Shown: positions 1 through 9,813 of the stretch, one piece after another
Layout: every line of letters begins with the position of its first letter
How positions within the stretch are numbered: the first letter of the stretch is position 1
Source of the DNA: Ailurus styani
Lineage: Eukaryota > Chordata > Mammalia > Carnivora > Ailuridae
Reading direction: 5' to 3'
Length of the DNA stretch: 64,000 nt
Assembly: GCA_002007465.1 (NCBI GenBank)
Contig: LNAC01000036.1
Coordinates: forward strand, 384,881 to 448,880
Position numbers and translations under genes: made by a program
Notes under the pieces: model-generated
What the model was told of the DNA's origin: nothing
The model's database searches: none
The model's input: only the letters and a program-made list of their open reading frames with translations

Positions 1-445
1 AGATGAATGGATAAAGAAGATGTGGTATATATATACAATGGAATACTATGCAGCTATCAAAAGAAACGAAATCATGCTGTTTGCAACAATGTGGATGGAA
101 CTAGAGGGTATTATGCTGAGCAAAATAAGTCAATCAGAGAAAGACAATTATCATATGATCTCTCTGATATGAGGAACTTGAGAGGCAGGGTGGGGGGTTG
201 TGGGGGGTAGGGAGGGAAAAATAATGAAATAAGATGGGATAGGGAAGGAGACAAACCATAAGAGACTCCTAATCTCACAAAACAAACTGAGGGTTACTGG
301 GGGGTGGGAGGGTAAGGATAGGGTGGATGGGTCATGGACATTGGGGAGGGTTTGTGCTATGGTGAGTGCTGTTGAAAGGTGTAAGCCTGATGATTCACAG
401 ACCTGAACCCCTGGGGCAAATATTAAAAATAAAATAAAAAAAAAA
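1..445 (+). mobile_element. LINE-1 3' end, carnivore type, cut by window edge
   Basis: The start reads as the last codons of an L1 ORF2-like frame (AATACTATGCAGCTATCAAA type sequence). A G-rich 3' UTR follows (GGGGGTTGTGGGGGG, GGACATTGGGGAGGG, GTGCTATGGTGAGTGCTGT), ending in an A-rich tail near 430-445. The same 3' UTR signature recurs at 28046-28208. The open frame at 7-210 is only this L1 remnant. The element continues to the left of the window, so its full length is unknown. Confidence 0.85.
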
Positions 446-1825
446 GAACTTCTCTTCCCAGATTGACTAGACTGTATGCTTTGAAATGAATCTGAAGAGT
501 AATGCTCTGGTCATGCCTGCCATGCTCAGACTGATAGCTGTGGACACAAAGGATATCATGTTTGCCTAAGCCAAGTCCCTTCATTATACCTGCAACCACT
601 GTGACTGGCAGTCTCAAAAAAACATGTGAGGTGGGCAAGAGGTAATTCCCTAAGCTAAGAGAACATGGGTAAACATCTTCCACTGCAATTTTCCATGGGA
701 CGGACCAAGGGTATTAATAAAAGGTCCTTTCTTTGACAAAGGTCATTTCCACTCCAAAATCTCTCTTTGAAGGTAAATCTGCTGTTTACCTTCAAATGGC
801 TCAGAATAAAATTCAGTAACCCACATTTCGCTTAAGGTTAAACTGTCCTTAAAAATAAAGGCTACATATTTTATGTCCTTAAGCAGTCGGAACCTAGAAT
901 GTGTGTCTTTTTCTAATGCAGCAAGTGGAAAATTGCTTGGCCTGTTCTTTCATGTAGTAATGATCATATCAATGATACCTATAATATCAGTATCAATGCA
1001 CCTTTCACAAGAGGAGCATCAGAAAGTCTTATTTCCACCCTCAAGATATTTTACATATTTCTTACTCTAATATGTAGTTTAAGGCATAGAAAGGCCAATT
1101 ACTTAGGTGAAAATCAGCCTCTACATATGATTTCTAGCCTGCTTGCTTCAGATTTTCTTGAAGTGACAGGTAACAAGGAGATTATAGTCCTCTGTCCCTA
1201 AATTCATGGAGAATTAGGGAGAAATAATTTGCACTTTAACAAGTACCACTGTATGCTAAGCATCTGGGATGAGAAATAGTAAAACCCAGACGAATAAGGT
1301 AGAGGCTAGCTGTACTCCTCAACTTTTAATCTTTTCCATACGTTCATTTACCTGTATTTATTCATCCATATATCACTAAGCATCTAAAACAGCTCCAGGC
1401 ATTTGATAGGAGTTCAATAAGATGAACTCACTTTTCTCAAGGAAGGAGAGATTGGCAAGAAAATCAATGATTATAATGCAAAATATCAAGTACTTTGATA
1501 GGAGAAGTAGAACAGAGAAGCAGAACCTAATCAAGTCTCAGAGGTGCTATAGAATATTTACATAAGAAGATATGGGAGACAATTCACAGTGGACCTCTTA
1601 CAGTCCAATACATCTTTCTGAATATGTTAAAAGTGCAATGCCTTAATTCTGATGGTTCTTGCACCCACACTTCTCAGGACTGATTATGTAGTTGTAAATT
1701 CTGAAAATGAGAAAACATGGTGCACAGCACTGTGAGGTCCTAATCTGCACCTGGTGCTCCTCTGTTAACAAGCTTGCTTACATTTCCTATAAAAGAAGAG
1801 GATATTTACCCTAAAATTGTACTCA
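446..1825. other. Mostly unique non-coding sequence
   Basis: AT-rich, with no coding signal I trust. Short stretches at about 1225-1290 and 1365-1430 resemble decayed mammalian-wide repeats of the MIR/L2 class (CCAGGCATTTGATAGGAG followed by TTCAATAAG, compare the usual 'GGCACATAGTAGGTGCTCAATAAA' ending). The frames at 423-683 (minus) and 873-1070 (plus) have no recognisable features and are taken as chance. Confidence 0.4.
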
Positions 1826-2310
1826 AAAATACATACATAGGCACAAACAAATTCATTGTAGCATTGTTTGTAATTGATTATAATCTCCTATATGTCCTTA
1901 TACTGAGGAGCTGACAAAATTCTGTCACATCCACACAATGGACTACTATGTAGCCACATATAAAAAATGAAATTCTATGAATCAATAAACAGAGAGTTCT
2001 AGGATATATTGTTAAGTACAAAAACAAAGTATTTTTATCATGCTACCTTTCTGTAAGAACAAGAGGAAATAGGAAATAGGAAAATAGGAAAGTGTCTATT
2101 TTTTAAAAATGAAGAAAAAATATAGACTAGTGAGATAGTTTATCTACAGGGAATGGGTGGGAACAAAGTGAAAATGAAAAAAGAAATGTGGTGAGGGGTG
2201 AGGACACTTTCTGGATATGCCTTCAGTACAGTTCTGACCTTTGGAACCATGTTCATGTGTTGTACATTCTAGAATGATGAGATTTTAAAAAATTAACAAG
2301 ACTGGGTACA
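1826..2310 (+). mobile_element. Old LINE-1 3' fragment
   Basis: TTCATTGTAGCATTGTTTGTAAT, CACAATGGACTACTATGTAG and the later GACCTTTGGAACCATGTTCATGT follow the order of an old (L1M-type) 3' end in plus orientation. It is strongly diverged and has small tandem duplications of AGGAAATAGGAAA near 2062-2090. Family assignment is from memory and approximate. Confidence 0.6.
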
Positions 2311-2600
2311 AACCCCCAAATCACAACAACTAATGAATCAAACCATATTTCAAATGAATAACACAATCTCACCGGAAGGGGAAACAGATAATAATTTTGA
2401 ACATAATAGTTATAGAACTGTAAATAAATATTGAACTCTAGTTAGGTTTTTTTATTTTACAGTAATATAGGTTAACAATTCTGACATTACATTTTGTATA
2501 TTCTAGGATTAAGCAAAATCATTAATATATTATAGATTGGTATCTGCCACTTACTTTCAAATGGTTCAGAATAAAATTTATAATTATATACATGGGTTGT

Positions 2601-2666
2601 GTATACATGTGTGTATATGTGTATGCACGTGCATGTGGATGTGGATGTCTCTGAGTGTGTGTGTAT
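2601..2666. repeat. Degenerate TG-rich microsatellite
   Basis: Interrupted TGTG/TATG/TGCA/TGGATG tracts, consistent with a decayed (TG)n repeat. The rest of 2311-3290 is AT-rich and shows no other feature to me. Confidence 0.8.
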
Positions 2667-3300
2667 TATAAGGGCAAATGCAAATTACAAATAAAAGGCT
2701 TAATTCTCATGGTTGAAAATAAGGGAGGGAAAGCCCTCCTTTTACCTTAAAGCATTTACTTTAAAATATATGTTATTGTAAGTTCTTTCTCCGTCTTTTT
2801 GAAATGCATATAAATCTTGCAAAAAGCTAAATATGTCTCTTGCTAGCTTTATAACTCAGGAATGTCTTTCTCAAGAATCTGGGAGTAATTTCTTTGAAAT
2901 ATAATCATCAAGGAAGTTAGCATCCTTTGCTCCCAGTTTCTGTGGTGGGGTAGGAACCTAACTTTGGTGATCTCCTTCAGTCCAGTATAAAAATATTTAT
3001 TTAAATTTTAAATAAAAAAATTATTTTCCCTTTAGTTAAAGCTAATTAGCTAACAGAGATGGTCATCCCAATTACCAAGTGAATTTAGTATGAAGCATGT
3101 GTAATTAATGGTGTTGTCAAGTGTTCACACTTGAGGACTAGGTATGTCTTATCTTGAGAACACATATGCAGTGGGTTGAATCTCCTTGGCTATATGAAAG
3201 GGTGAGATTTCTGTCTGCCTAGGCAATCTCTTAGCACATGCCTGCGATGTACATCATGCTCTGGTTGCGTGCTTATTCAACAATACAACTGTTTTCTTTC

Positions 3301-4866
3301 TGAGGAGTGACATCAGCAAGATGGCTAGAAAAGATACCCTTCACTTGTATTCCCCATGCAGCAACAACAATTTAGCATTCACCCATGGACAAGAGTGCTT
3401 TCGTGAGAGAAATGGGATCCAGGGGGAGTCTCACCTACCTGTACAAGAGGTAACAGGCAGAGGGACCTCGGTCCTGGCTGTGGACTCTGCAGTGACCTGT
3501 CCATCAGCTCCAGCCTCTGACTGTAGCAGTCTGAGAGCCCCTGGAGAGTGCTGTCTTAGACTATTACCCACAGATGAGAAAGCCTCTGTGGAAGTCCAGG
3601 AGTACAGTGGAGGAGTCCCAGCACACTGTGTGAGAGAGAAAAATGCACACACACAAAGTTGAATGCAGTGAAGAGCATAAGAGGAACAATCCAACTTTGC
3701 TCGTGTGACCTCTTCCCCAAAGAGGCACAGTGCACTGAGAAGACCTTCTTGGGACCACAGTTTCTTCCCCCAGGGGTAAGTAAGAGTGTGAGAACATGAG
3801 AGTATATGCCCCTGCTTCCCCAGCTGTGTGGGATGCTGACAAAGACATCTGTTTCTCCCTTGCCCCAACCAGAGTACTGGGTACTCTCCAGAGATGGGCA
3901 GAGCGGCAGATAGGAATTTAAGAGGGCATTAAAGGGACGTATTTCCTTCTGCACTGGGTACACCTCACCTGAGGATCCCTCCAACGGGCCCTCAGGCACC
4001 AAAGCACTCTGCGTGTCTCACCCCCACATACCCCCAACATACCCCCAACCTATGACCTGCTCCTTGTGCCAGGCCTGGCCAGCAGAGAAAGTGAGCTTTC
4101 ACAGATGGCTAGTAAGCATGCAGAGAAAGCTGCCCCATCCACTGGTCAGGGAGAGACCACAAACTTGAGCTTTTGCATCACACTTGGGAAAGCAAAAATG
4201 AGGCTATTGGCATTGGGCCAGTGCATTGCAGAGTATAAAATCAGTTGCCTTTCTATGCACTAATAAGAAAATATCTTAAAATGAAATAAAGAAAATAATT
4301 ATATTCACAGGAGCATCAAAAATAATAAAATACTTAGGAATAAATTACACCATGAGGTGAAACATCTCTACCCTCAAAATTTTAAGATTTTGAGAAAGAA
4401 ATTAAAGAAGTAGAAATACATGAAGATATTCCATGTTCTTGGATCAGAAGAACGAATATTCTTGAAAGGAGCTCCTATATACCAGTAGCAAAATGTCCCA
4501 ATTTAAAAATGGACAATGGTCCAATTAAATACCAGTTAAAAATGGGTAAAGGGCTTGAATAGACATTTCTCCAAGGAAGACATACAAATGTCTTATGTAT
4601 AGGTGAATGAATGGATAAATAAGACTTGCTTCTACATATATCAATACCAACATCAATATTTATATCCACCATACTGTATTATACAAATGAAAGTTGCTAA
4701 AAGAGTAGATCTTAAATGCCCTTACCATAAAAAAGAAAGGGTAATTATGTGAATGGATAGAGATGTTAACTAATCCTTCGGTGGTTATCATTTTGTAATA
4801 CATAAGCATACCAAATCATTATACGTTAAATGTTATATGTCAATTATATCTCAATAAAGCCAAAAA
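3301..4866 (+). mobile_element. Old LINE-1, apparently internally deleted (5' end joined to 3' end)
   Basis: 3301-4200 looks like an L1 5' region. It begins GAGTGACATCAGCAAGATGGCT, continues with GGGATCCAGGGGGAG, is relatively GC-rich, and contains no ORF1. From about 4225 the sequence switches to the C-terminal ORF2 stretch (AAATCAGTTGCCTTTCTATGCAC, AATACTTAGGAATAAATTA, GATATTCCATGTTCTTGGAT). An old L1 3' UTR then ends TGTCAATTATATCTCAATAAAG plus a short A tail at about 4866. Possible short target duplications, TTTTCTTT, flank it near 3292 and 4870. The open frames at 3321-3662, 3431-4002 (minus) and 4066-4263 lie in this element and are not host genes. The 3' part is secure. The 5' assignment is less so. 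Confidence 0.6.
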
Positions 4867-5394
4867 AATTTTCTTTTCAAAAAATTTAGGATTTCCTATG
4901 CTACCTATACTATAGATTTCTCTCCATAATGTACCCCTCCCCCACCCCCCCACATGTGCAGGATTCACCTGGCCCTTCACACCAATCGCTAGGGTTTAGG
5001 TTCAGGGTAATCAGCATGAATAGACAGCCATTAGGAAGATCACTGTGATTAGTGTAAGATGCTTGCATCGACTGGTGTTATTAGCACATATGTTAATAGA
5101 GTGTTGTGATAAAGCAGGTGCAGTGAAGAGAATGCTGTCTTAGTAAAGTAGGAATCATCAAAAAATGAGAAAGTAGGATTTTTGACAAAGTCCGTGTCCC
5201 ACAGGAAGCATAGAAGGCTATGAATGTCAGTTATTAGAACTGCTGACAATGGTAGAGATCTAGTAGGGATTGGGGTCTGTGATGATTTCATCAAGAAGAC
5301 AAATCAAGCATACTTTGTCAGGTGGGACAAGTTACTTGAACTGTCAAGCAGTTACTAACACTGTAAGTCACTCAGATAGACCTTATTTTGAATT

Positions 5395-5530
5395 TTAGCT
5401 TTAGCTGCATGCATTGTCTAATACAGTCCTCACATGGAGGCATGTTACAGAAAAGAAAACTATAGGAAGGTTAAGTAATGGAATGAAGTCCCACATATTT
5501 AGTACTATGCTTGGCGTGTAACAAATATTA
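5395..5530 (-). mobile_element. MIR remnant
   Basis: CAGTCCTCACATGGAGG, then GTTACAGAAAAGAAAACTATAGG and GGTTAAGTAATGG, match the antisense MIR order (tail, 'cattttacagatgaggaaact', core). Strongly decayed. Confidence 0.5.
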
Positions 5531-5639
5531 ATTTCAATATATAGCGAATTATTACAATGGAGAGGAAGAGGATGATTCCACGATTACCTATGTAAACTAT
5601 TGAGCACAAAATCAAACAGAATATTCCTAAACCTCTCAA

Positions 5640-5765
5640 AATTCATACACAAGGGTGAGCAAAAAACACGTTATAGATTAGGAAGCAGACTTAGAAATGT
5701 TAATTGACTTGCCCAAGGTTACACACAATGATTGATGAAGCTGGAATGTGAGTTCATATCTGTCT
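5640..5765 (-). mobile_element. MIR remnant
   Basis: TTAATTGACTTGCCCAAGG, then TTACACACAATGATTGATG and GCTGGAATGTGAGTTC, match the antisense MIR core well. Confidence 0.7.
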
Positions 5766-6917
5766 CAATACAAAGGCAATATTTGAAAGACATTTCACAT
5801 ATCTATACTGAGCTCCATCATTATTCAAATGTTTTACACAGGCTGTGCAAAAGTCCCTCCTCCCTCTCAAAAGCTAACTGGAATAGCCTCAGAGTATTTG
5901 GTTTCCACACGTACGCACCCCTTCCTTGAAGCAGAATTGTTGCCTTTATACAAAATGAGCACGCTTTCTGGTCTCACAAGTATATCTGTGAAAGACACCA
6001 TATAGTTCTGACATCTGTTACTAATTTGTGACTTTAGGGCTCAAAATGGTTTAAAATAAATGAAGTGCCATCAGATGTGTTTAGATGAGGAAGCTGAGAG
6101 AATATAGTTCCTTTTTTCTCTCCCTACTATGAATCTAATATTTGATAAATAGCTGTTATATATCAGTCCCCAACAAAGGCTTTATGCATCTTGTCTCACT
6201 TCACGTTTTAAAATTAACTTCTGACTTGGTTGTTTTAATATGTCAATTATTTTAAATGTAACACCACCATTACACTTTTACTAGTGGGAGTCACAATCTT
6301 ACTTTCAGTAATCACATTTGTGCACAAGCCTCTGCACACACTCAGACACAAACATCAGAGTAAAGAGGGATATAGCATGCTACTTTTTAACATTGGGTCA
6401 AGATAAGTTGTGTGAGGGAGAGAAGGATAAAAGTTGCCATTGTAATATTCGACTGATCCTCATATTCTCAAAAGACATGTGTCCTTTTAGCTAGATTTCA
6501 GATCACTCACCCTGGTCTTCATTATTAGCTGATTGAGACAAAATGACATTTCCTTGGATCAAAGAAAACTAATCCCTCCAGTCTCCTAGTCCTACTTTTT
6601 CTCCTTCTTTCTCTATTCAGCTTTGTTCCATTAGCACCCTTCTGAATGAGTGGGTGGAATTGATTAGATATTTGTCAAAATTTAAGCAAAACGAAGATGG
6701 ACGTTTCTAATCAGGGATTATGACTACAACTGTACAAAAAAATCACTAATAATGCAATTCAGAGATGAGCACAACACCTTTTCTTCACCTTTATTGGTCT
6801 AGCTTATTATGTGCATCCTTGAAGGTTGGCTAGCGATGGTGAGGGAAGGAGAAAATCCTGTGTGCCTGCACATAGGGAGGAACATTAAGTTCTTGGCATT
6901 TATTACTTTTTGAAGAT

Positions 6918-7116
6918 TTTTTTTTTAAAGATTTTATTTATTTATTTCACAGAGGGAGAGAGATCACAAGGAGGCAGAGAGGCAGGCAGACAGAGAGAGG
7001 GGGAAGCAGGCTCCCCGCTGAGCAGAGAGCCCGATGCGGGCCTCGATCCCAGGACCCTGAGATCATGGCCTGAGCCGAAAGCAGAGGCTTTAACCCACTG
7101 AGCCACCCAGGCGCCC
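6918..7116 (-). mobile_element. Full-length young CAN-SINE, nested in an older SINE
   Basis: Antisense copy. A T-rich tail (AAAGATTTTATTTATTTATT) leads through CACAAGGAGGCAGAGAGG to the 5' end, CCACCCAGGCGCCC. It is flanked by a perfect 14-bp target duplication TACTTTTTGAAGAT at 6904-6917 and 7117-7130. It belongs to the low-divergence 'CACAAGGAGGC' subfamily seen also at 41.6, 54.5 and 63.3 kb. Confidence 0.95.
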
Positions 7117-7125
7117 TACTTTTTG

Positions 7126-7126
<1 letters not shown>

Positions 7127-7182
<56 letters not shown>

Positions 7183-7222
7183 TTATTTATTTATTCATTC
7201 ATTCATTCATTCATTCATTCAT
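7127..7222. repeat. Compound microsatellite (AGAT)n-(ATTT)n-(ATTC)n
   Basis: About 14 uninterrupted AGAT units at 7127-7182, then ATTT units, then about seven ATTC units to 7222. It lies between the younger SINE and the body of the older SINE, and probably grew from the older SINE's tail. Likely length-polymorphic. Confidence 0.95.
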
Positions 7223-7397
7223 TTATGAGCATGTGCTGGGGAAGAGGGAGGGAGAAACAGAGGGAGAGAGAGAATCCCAAGCAGACTCTGAGCTGAGAGT
7301 GAAGCCTGACACGGGTTTCAGTCTCTGACCCTGAGATCATGACCTGAGCTGAGACCAAGAACAAGATGTTCAACTGACTGAGCCATCCAGGCACCCC
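7183..7397 (-). mobile_element. Older CAN-SINE
   Basis: Antisense SINE ending GACTGAGCCATCCAGGCACCCC, with the older body form (AATCCCAAGCAGACTCTGAGCTGAG). Its imperfect target duplication is TAAGTTCTTGGCATTTA at 6886-6902 and TAATCTCTTGGTATTTA at 7398-7414. These copies lie outside the younger SINE, which gives the order of insertion. Confidence 0.9.
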
Positions 7398-7419
7398 TAA
7401 TCTCTTGGTATTTAAATGT

Positions 7420-8190
7420 CTTGCTCAGTGTGGTCTCTCCACCAGCCCCTCTAGCCACTCTCTCTCTCTCATCTTGATCTGTGTCCCAAAAGACTTTCCT
7501 TCTGCAGTGTCTCAATGGGTTCTCCATGCTCTAGATCATGGTTGAGTTAGACCAATGAGAGATGCGGGAAGGAAATCATAGGGCAATAGGAGAGTGGAGT
7601 TTAGACAGGTAGTCCACAGGTGCCCTGTCTGCTGTGTGTCCTTGGTCTGGTTATTTCACGGCCATAGCTCCCTAGGTGGCCCTCTCTCATCAGCTTCTCT
7701 CAGCGCTCAGGTATCGACTCCCTATCTGGACTCTCTCATGCCTAGAAGTGTAATATCTCCCCCCGTTACAAGCCCTGTAGTATTGTAGCATCTATTACTT
7801 CTTTTTCTGAATGCTTCTGGTATTCTTCCCAAACAGTCCTGTTTTAGCCTTCTTGTCAAGCCACCCAATTGGAGGGTACCACCTTTTCATGTCAAGACCA
7901 TGACTGACAGACTCAAATGCAATCAAACTAATACAAAGGCCAAAGTCCCTCTTGGTGAGATCACTGTGTAATGGTCTAAGTGTTAATGGGTCTGTTTGAT
8001 CCTTTTTTATTTTTTCTGAAGCAACTAGTATAGTGCCAGGTAACAAATGAATATTAAATAAATATTTAATGAATAAATGAGTCATAATGAATGAATGAAT
8101 GAGTGGATGAGTAAATAAAGAGATGGATGAATGAATATTAAGTAACTCGAGATCATCATTTAGCCATTCACCTTCTAAAAGCAAAAACAT
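7420..8190. other. Unique sequence with an L2-like 3' end
   Basis: 7540-7790 is moderately GC-rich and I cannot classify it. 8015-8145 resembles an L2 3' end: AGTGCCAGGTAACAAATGAAT, then repeated AATGAATGAATGA. The minus frame at 7795-8190 runs through this and is not gene-like. Confidence 0.4.
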
Positions 8191-8210
8191 GGTTCTGCTG
8201 AGTTTTCTTA

Positions 8211-8244
8211 TTTTTTTTTTAAGATTTTTAAATTTATTTTAGGG

Positions 8245-8286
<42 letters not shown>

Positions 8287-8450
8287 CACAAGCAGGGAGG
8301 GGAAGGTCAGAGGGAGAGGGAGAGAATCTTAAGCAGATTCCCAGCTGAGCTTGGAATCAGACTCAGGGCTTGATTTCACAATCCTGAGATCAGGACCTCA
8401 GCTAAAATCACAAGTTGGTCGCTTAACTGTTGAGCTGCCCAGGTGCCCCT
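8211..8450 (-). mobile_element. Older CAN-SINE (first of a tandem pair)
   Basis: Antisense SINE: T tail, a (GA)n tract at 8248-8284, AATCTTAAGCAGATTCCCAG, CCTGAGATCAGGACCTCAGC, and 5' end GCTGCCCAGGTGCCCC. Target-site copies are CTGCTGAGTTTTCTT at about 8196 and CTGCTGATTTTTCTT at 8451. Confidence 0.9.
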
Positions 8451-8465
8451 CTGCTGATTTTTCTT

Positions 8466-8662
8466 TTTCTTTTTTTAAAACTTATTTGAGAGACAGAGAG
8501 AGCAGGTGCAAGCACAGGTGTGGGGGAGGAAGGGCAGAGAGAGAGGGGAAGCAGACTCCTCGCTGAGCGGTGAGCCCAACATGTTGGCCCAATCCCAGGA
8601 CTCTGGGATCACGACCTGGGCCAAAGGCAGATGCTTAACTGGCTAAGCTGCCCAGGAGCCCC
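8466..8662 (-). mobile_element. Older CAN-SINE (second of a tandem pair)
   Basis: Antisense SINE with AGCAGACTCCTCGCTGAGC and 5' end CTGCCCAGGAGCCCC. It is followed by TGATTTTTCTTATAATTT, a third copy of the same target. Two SINEs therefore entered the same few bases in the same orientation. Confidence 0.9.
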
Positions 8663-8679
8663 TGATTTTTCTTATAATT

Positions 8680-9215
8680 TACTGCCTGTGAAAGGTGTAG
8701 ATCTTAGACAATGAGTGTCTATATCTATGCAGTTTTTACCCTCTTCCATCTCCAGTGGTTAAGTGACACATCTTTTTCCTTGAGGCTTCTGATGTTGCTT
8801 GCTTTATCATCTTCAGGTACTTAGTGTTACAGATGAAAACCTTTCAATAGAATTAAAATTTGGTTTGTTTTAATTAATGTTACAAACTTCCAACTGGATA
8901 GGATCTATTTTTTTTTCTTTGTTTCTATTTTTTGAAATTTATGTATTCTAAGAAGTGAAGTTTGATATTGAAGTTTGATCACTTACTGTCTTTAATAGTG
9001 TTATTATTGGTTACATGAATATGAGTTTAATCATGGCCTACAGGGACACTGAGATATAAAGTTATAATACTTGTTTAGGGAAGATGTCAAAACATATGGA
9101 TTTAGACATACAATAACTTTCTGAACGAATATTTGGGGTCATTTAATGGGAATAAATCACTAGGGTAAGAAAACCACTGGAAACCTCTACAGATTTACGA
9201 TTCAAGTAGGTAAAA
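8680..9215. other. Unique AT-rich sequence
   Basis: I see no repeat, RNA gene or coding signal here. Confidence 0.4.
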
Positions 9216-9221
9216 ATCTTG

Positions 9222-9322
9222 GGGCTCAGTCAGTAGAATGTATGACTCTTGATCTTGGGGTTGTATGTTCGAGCCCCACTTTGGATGTGAAAACTACTTA
9301 AAAAAATAAAATAAATATTTAA
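9222..9322 (+). mobile_element. Partial CAN-SINE with tRNA-like head
   Basis: GGGGCTCAGTCAGTAGAATG and GTTCGAGCCCCACTTTGGATG are the A-box and B-box regions of a tRNA-Lys-derived head. The tail ACTTAAAAAAATAAAATAAAT follows. It lacks the usual long body and the GCGCCTGGGTG start, so it is an early or short SINE form. It has no cloverleaf, so it is not a tRNA gene. Confidence 0.8.
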
Positions 9323-9354
9323 AGTAGGCAAACCCTAGATTGAATACCTCTGCA

Positions 9355-9500
9355 TATATACTTTTAGTTGTATAATTTAATATCTTCTCAGCCTGTATTC
9401 CTTGTATATAAAATAGTAAGGATTAAATGAGATAAGACACTTCAGTTAACACATGTTGTGAAGTTTCCTAACTATAAGCACTATGTCATCATTATTATTG
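9355..9500 (+). mobile_element. MIR remnant
   Basis: ATATCTTCTCAGCCTGTATTC, AAAATAGTAAGGATTAAATG and AGCACTATGTCATCATTATT follow the 3' half of MIR ('cctcagtttcctc ... gaggattaaatgag ... cattattatt'). Confidence 0.6.
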
Positions 9501-9599
9501 ATATTGTTTGTCATTTTGTTAAATTCAAAATGTCTAATGTCCTTTGTAAAAGTTTCACCTTTTTTTTTTAACCTGGAAGCATTTGAAATATGTAATTTT

Positions 9600-9796
9600 T
9601 TTAAAGATTTTATTTATTTATTTGACATAGATAGAGAGATCACAAGTAGGCAGAGAGGCAGGCAGAGAGAGAGAGAGAGAGGGAAGCAGGCTCCCCGCTG
9701 AGCAGGGAGCCCAATTCGGGACTCAATCCCAGGACCCTGAGATCATGACCTGAGCCAAAGCCAGAGGCTTAACCCACTGAGCCACCCAGGCGCCCC
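9600..9796 (-). mobile_element. Full-length CAN-SINE ('ACAAGTAGGCAGAG' subfamily)
   Basis: The tail AAAGATTTTATTTATTTATT, body CACAAGTAGGCAGAGAGG and 5' end CCACCCAGGCGCCCC are complete. Target duplication: TTGAAATATGTAATTTT at 9583-9599 and TTGAAATCTGTAATTTT at 9797-9813, one mismatch. Confidence 0.95.
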
Positions 9797-9813
9797 TTGA
9801 AATCTGTAATTTT

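Larger units (their letters stand above)
4880..6885. other. Repeat-poor sequence with two MIR remnants
   Basis: No gene signal. 5395-5530 and 5640-5765 are antisense MIR remnants. They carry GGAAGGTTAAGTAATGG and GACTTGCCCAAGGTTACACAC, the reverse complement of the MIR core ('GTGTGACCTTGGGCAAGT'). The rest is AT-rich unique sequence. The frame at 5049-5294 (minus) has no recognisable domain. Confidence 0.5.

Noticed and set aside
7..210. 67-codon plus-strand frame at the window start
   Set aside because: It is the end of the L1 ORF2-like region and 3' UTR, not a host gene.
3321..4002. Overlapping frames of 94-148 codons on both strands
   Set aside because: They lie in the L1 5'-like region, are relatively GC-rich, overlap each other and show no domain. 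Long frames on both strands reflect base composition.
7127..7222. Regularly spaced repeats that might suggest a CRISPR-like array
   Set aside because: These are tetranucleotide microsatellites in vertebrate DNA. There are no spacers and no cas-like genes.
9240..9290. tRNA-like sequence with a B-box
   Set aside because: It is the head of a CAN-SINE. No acceptor stem or cloverleaf can be folded and a SINE tail follows.
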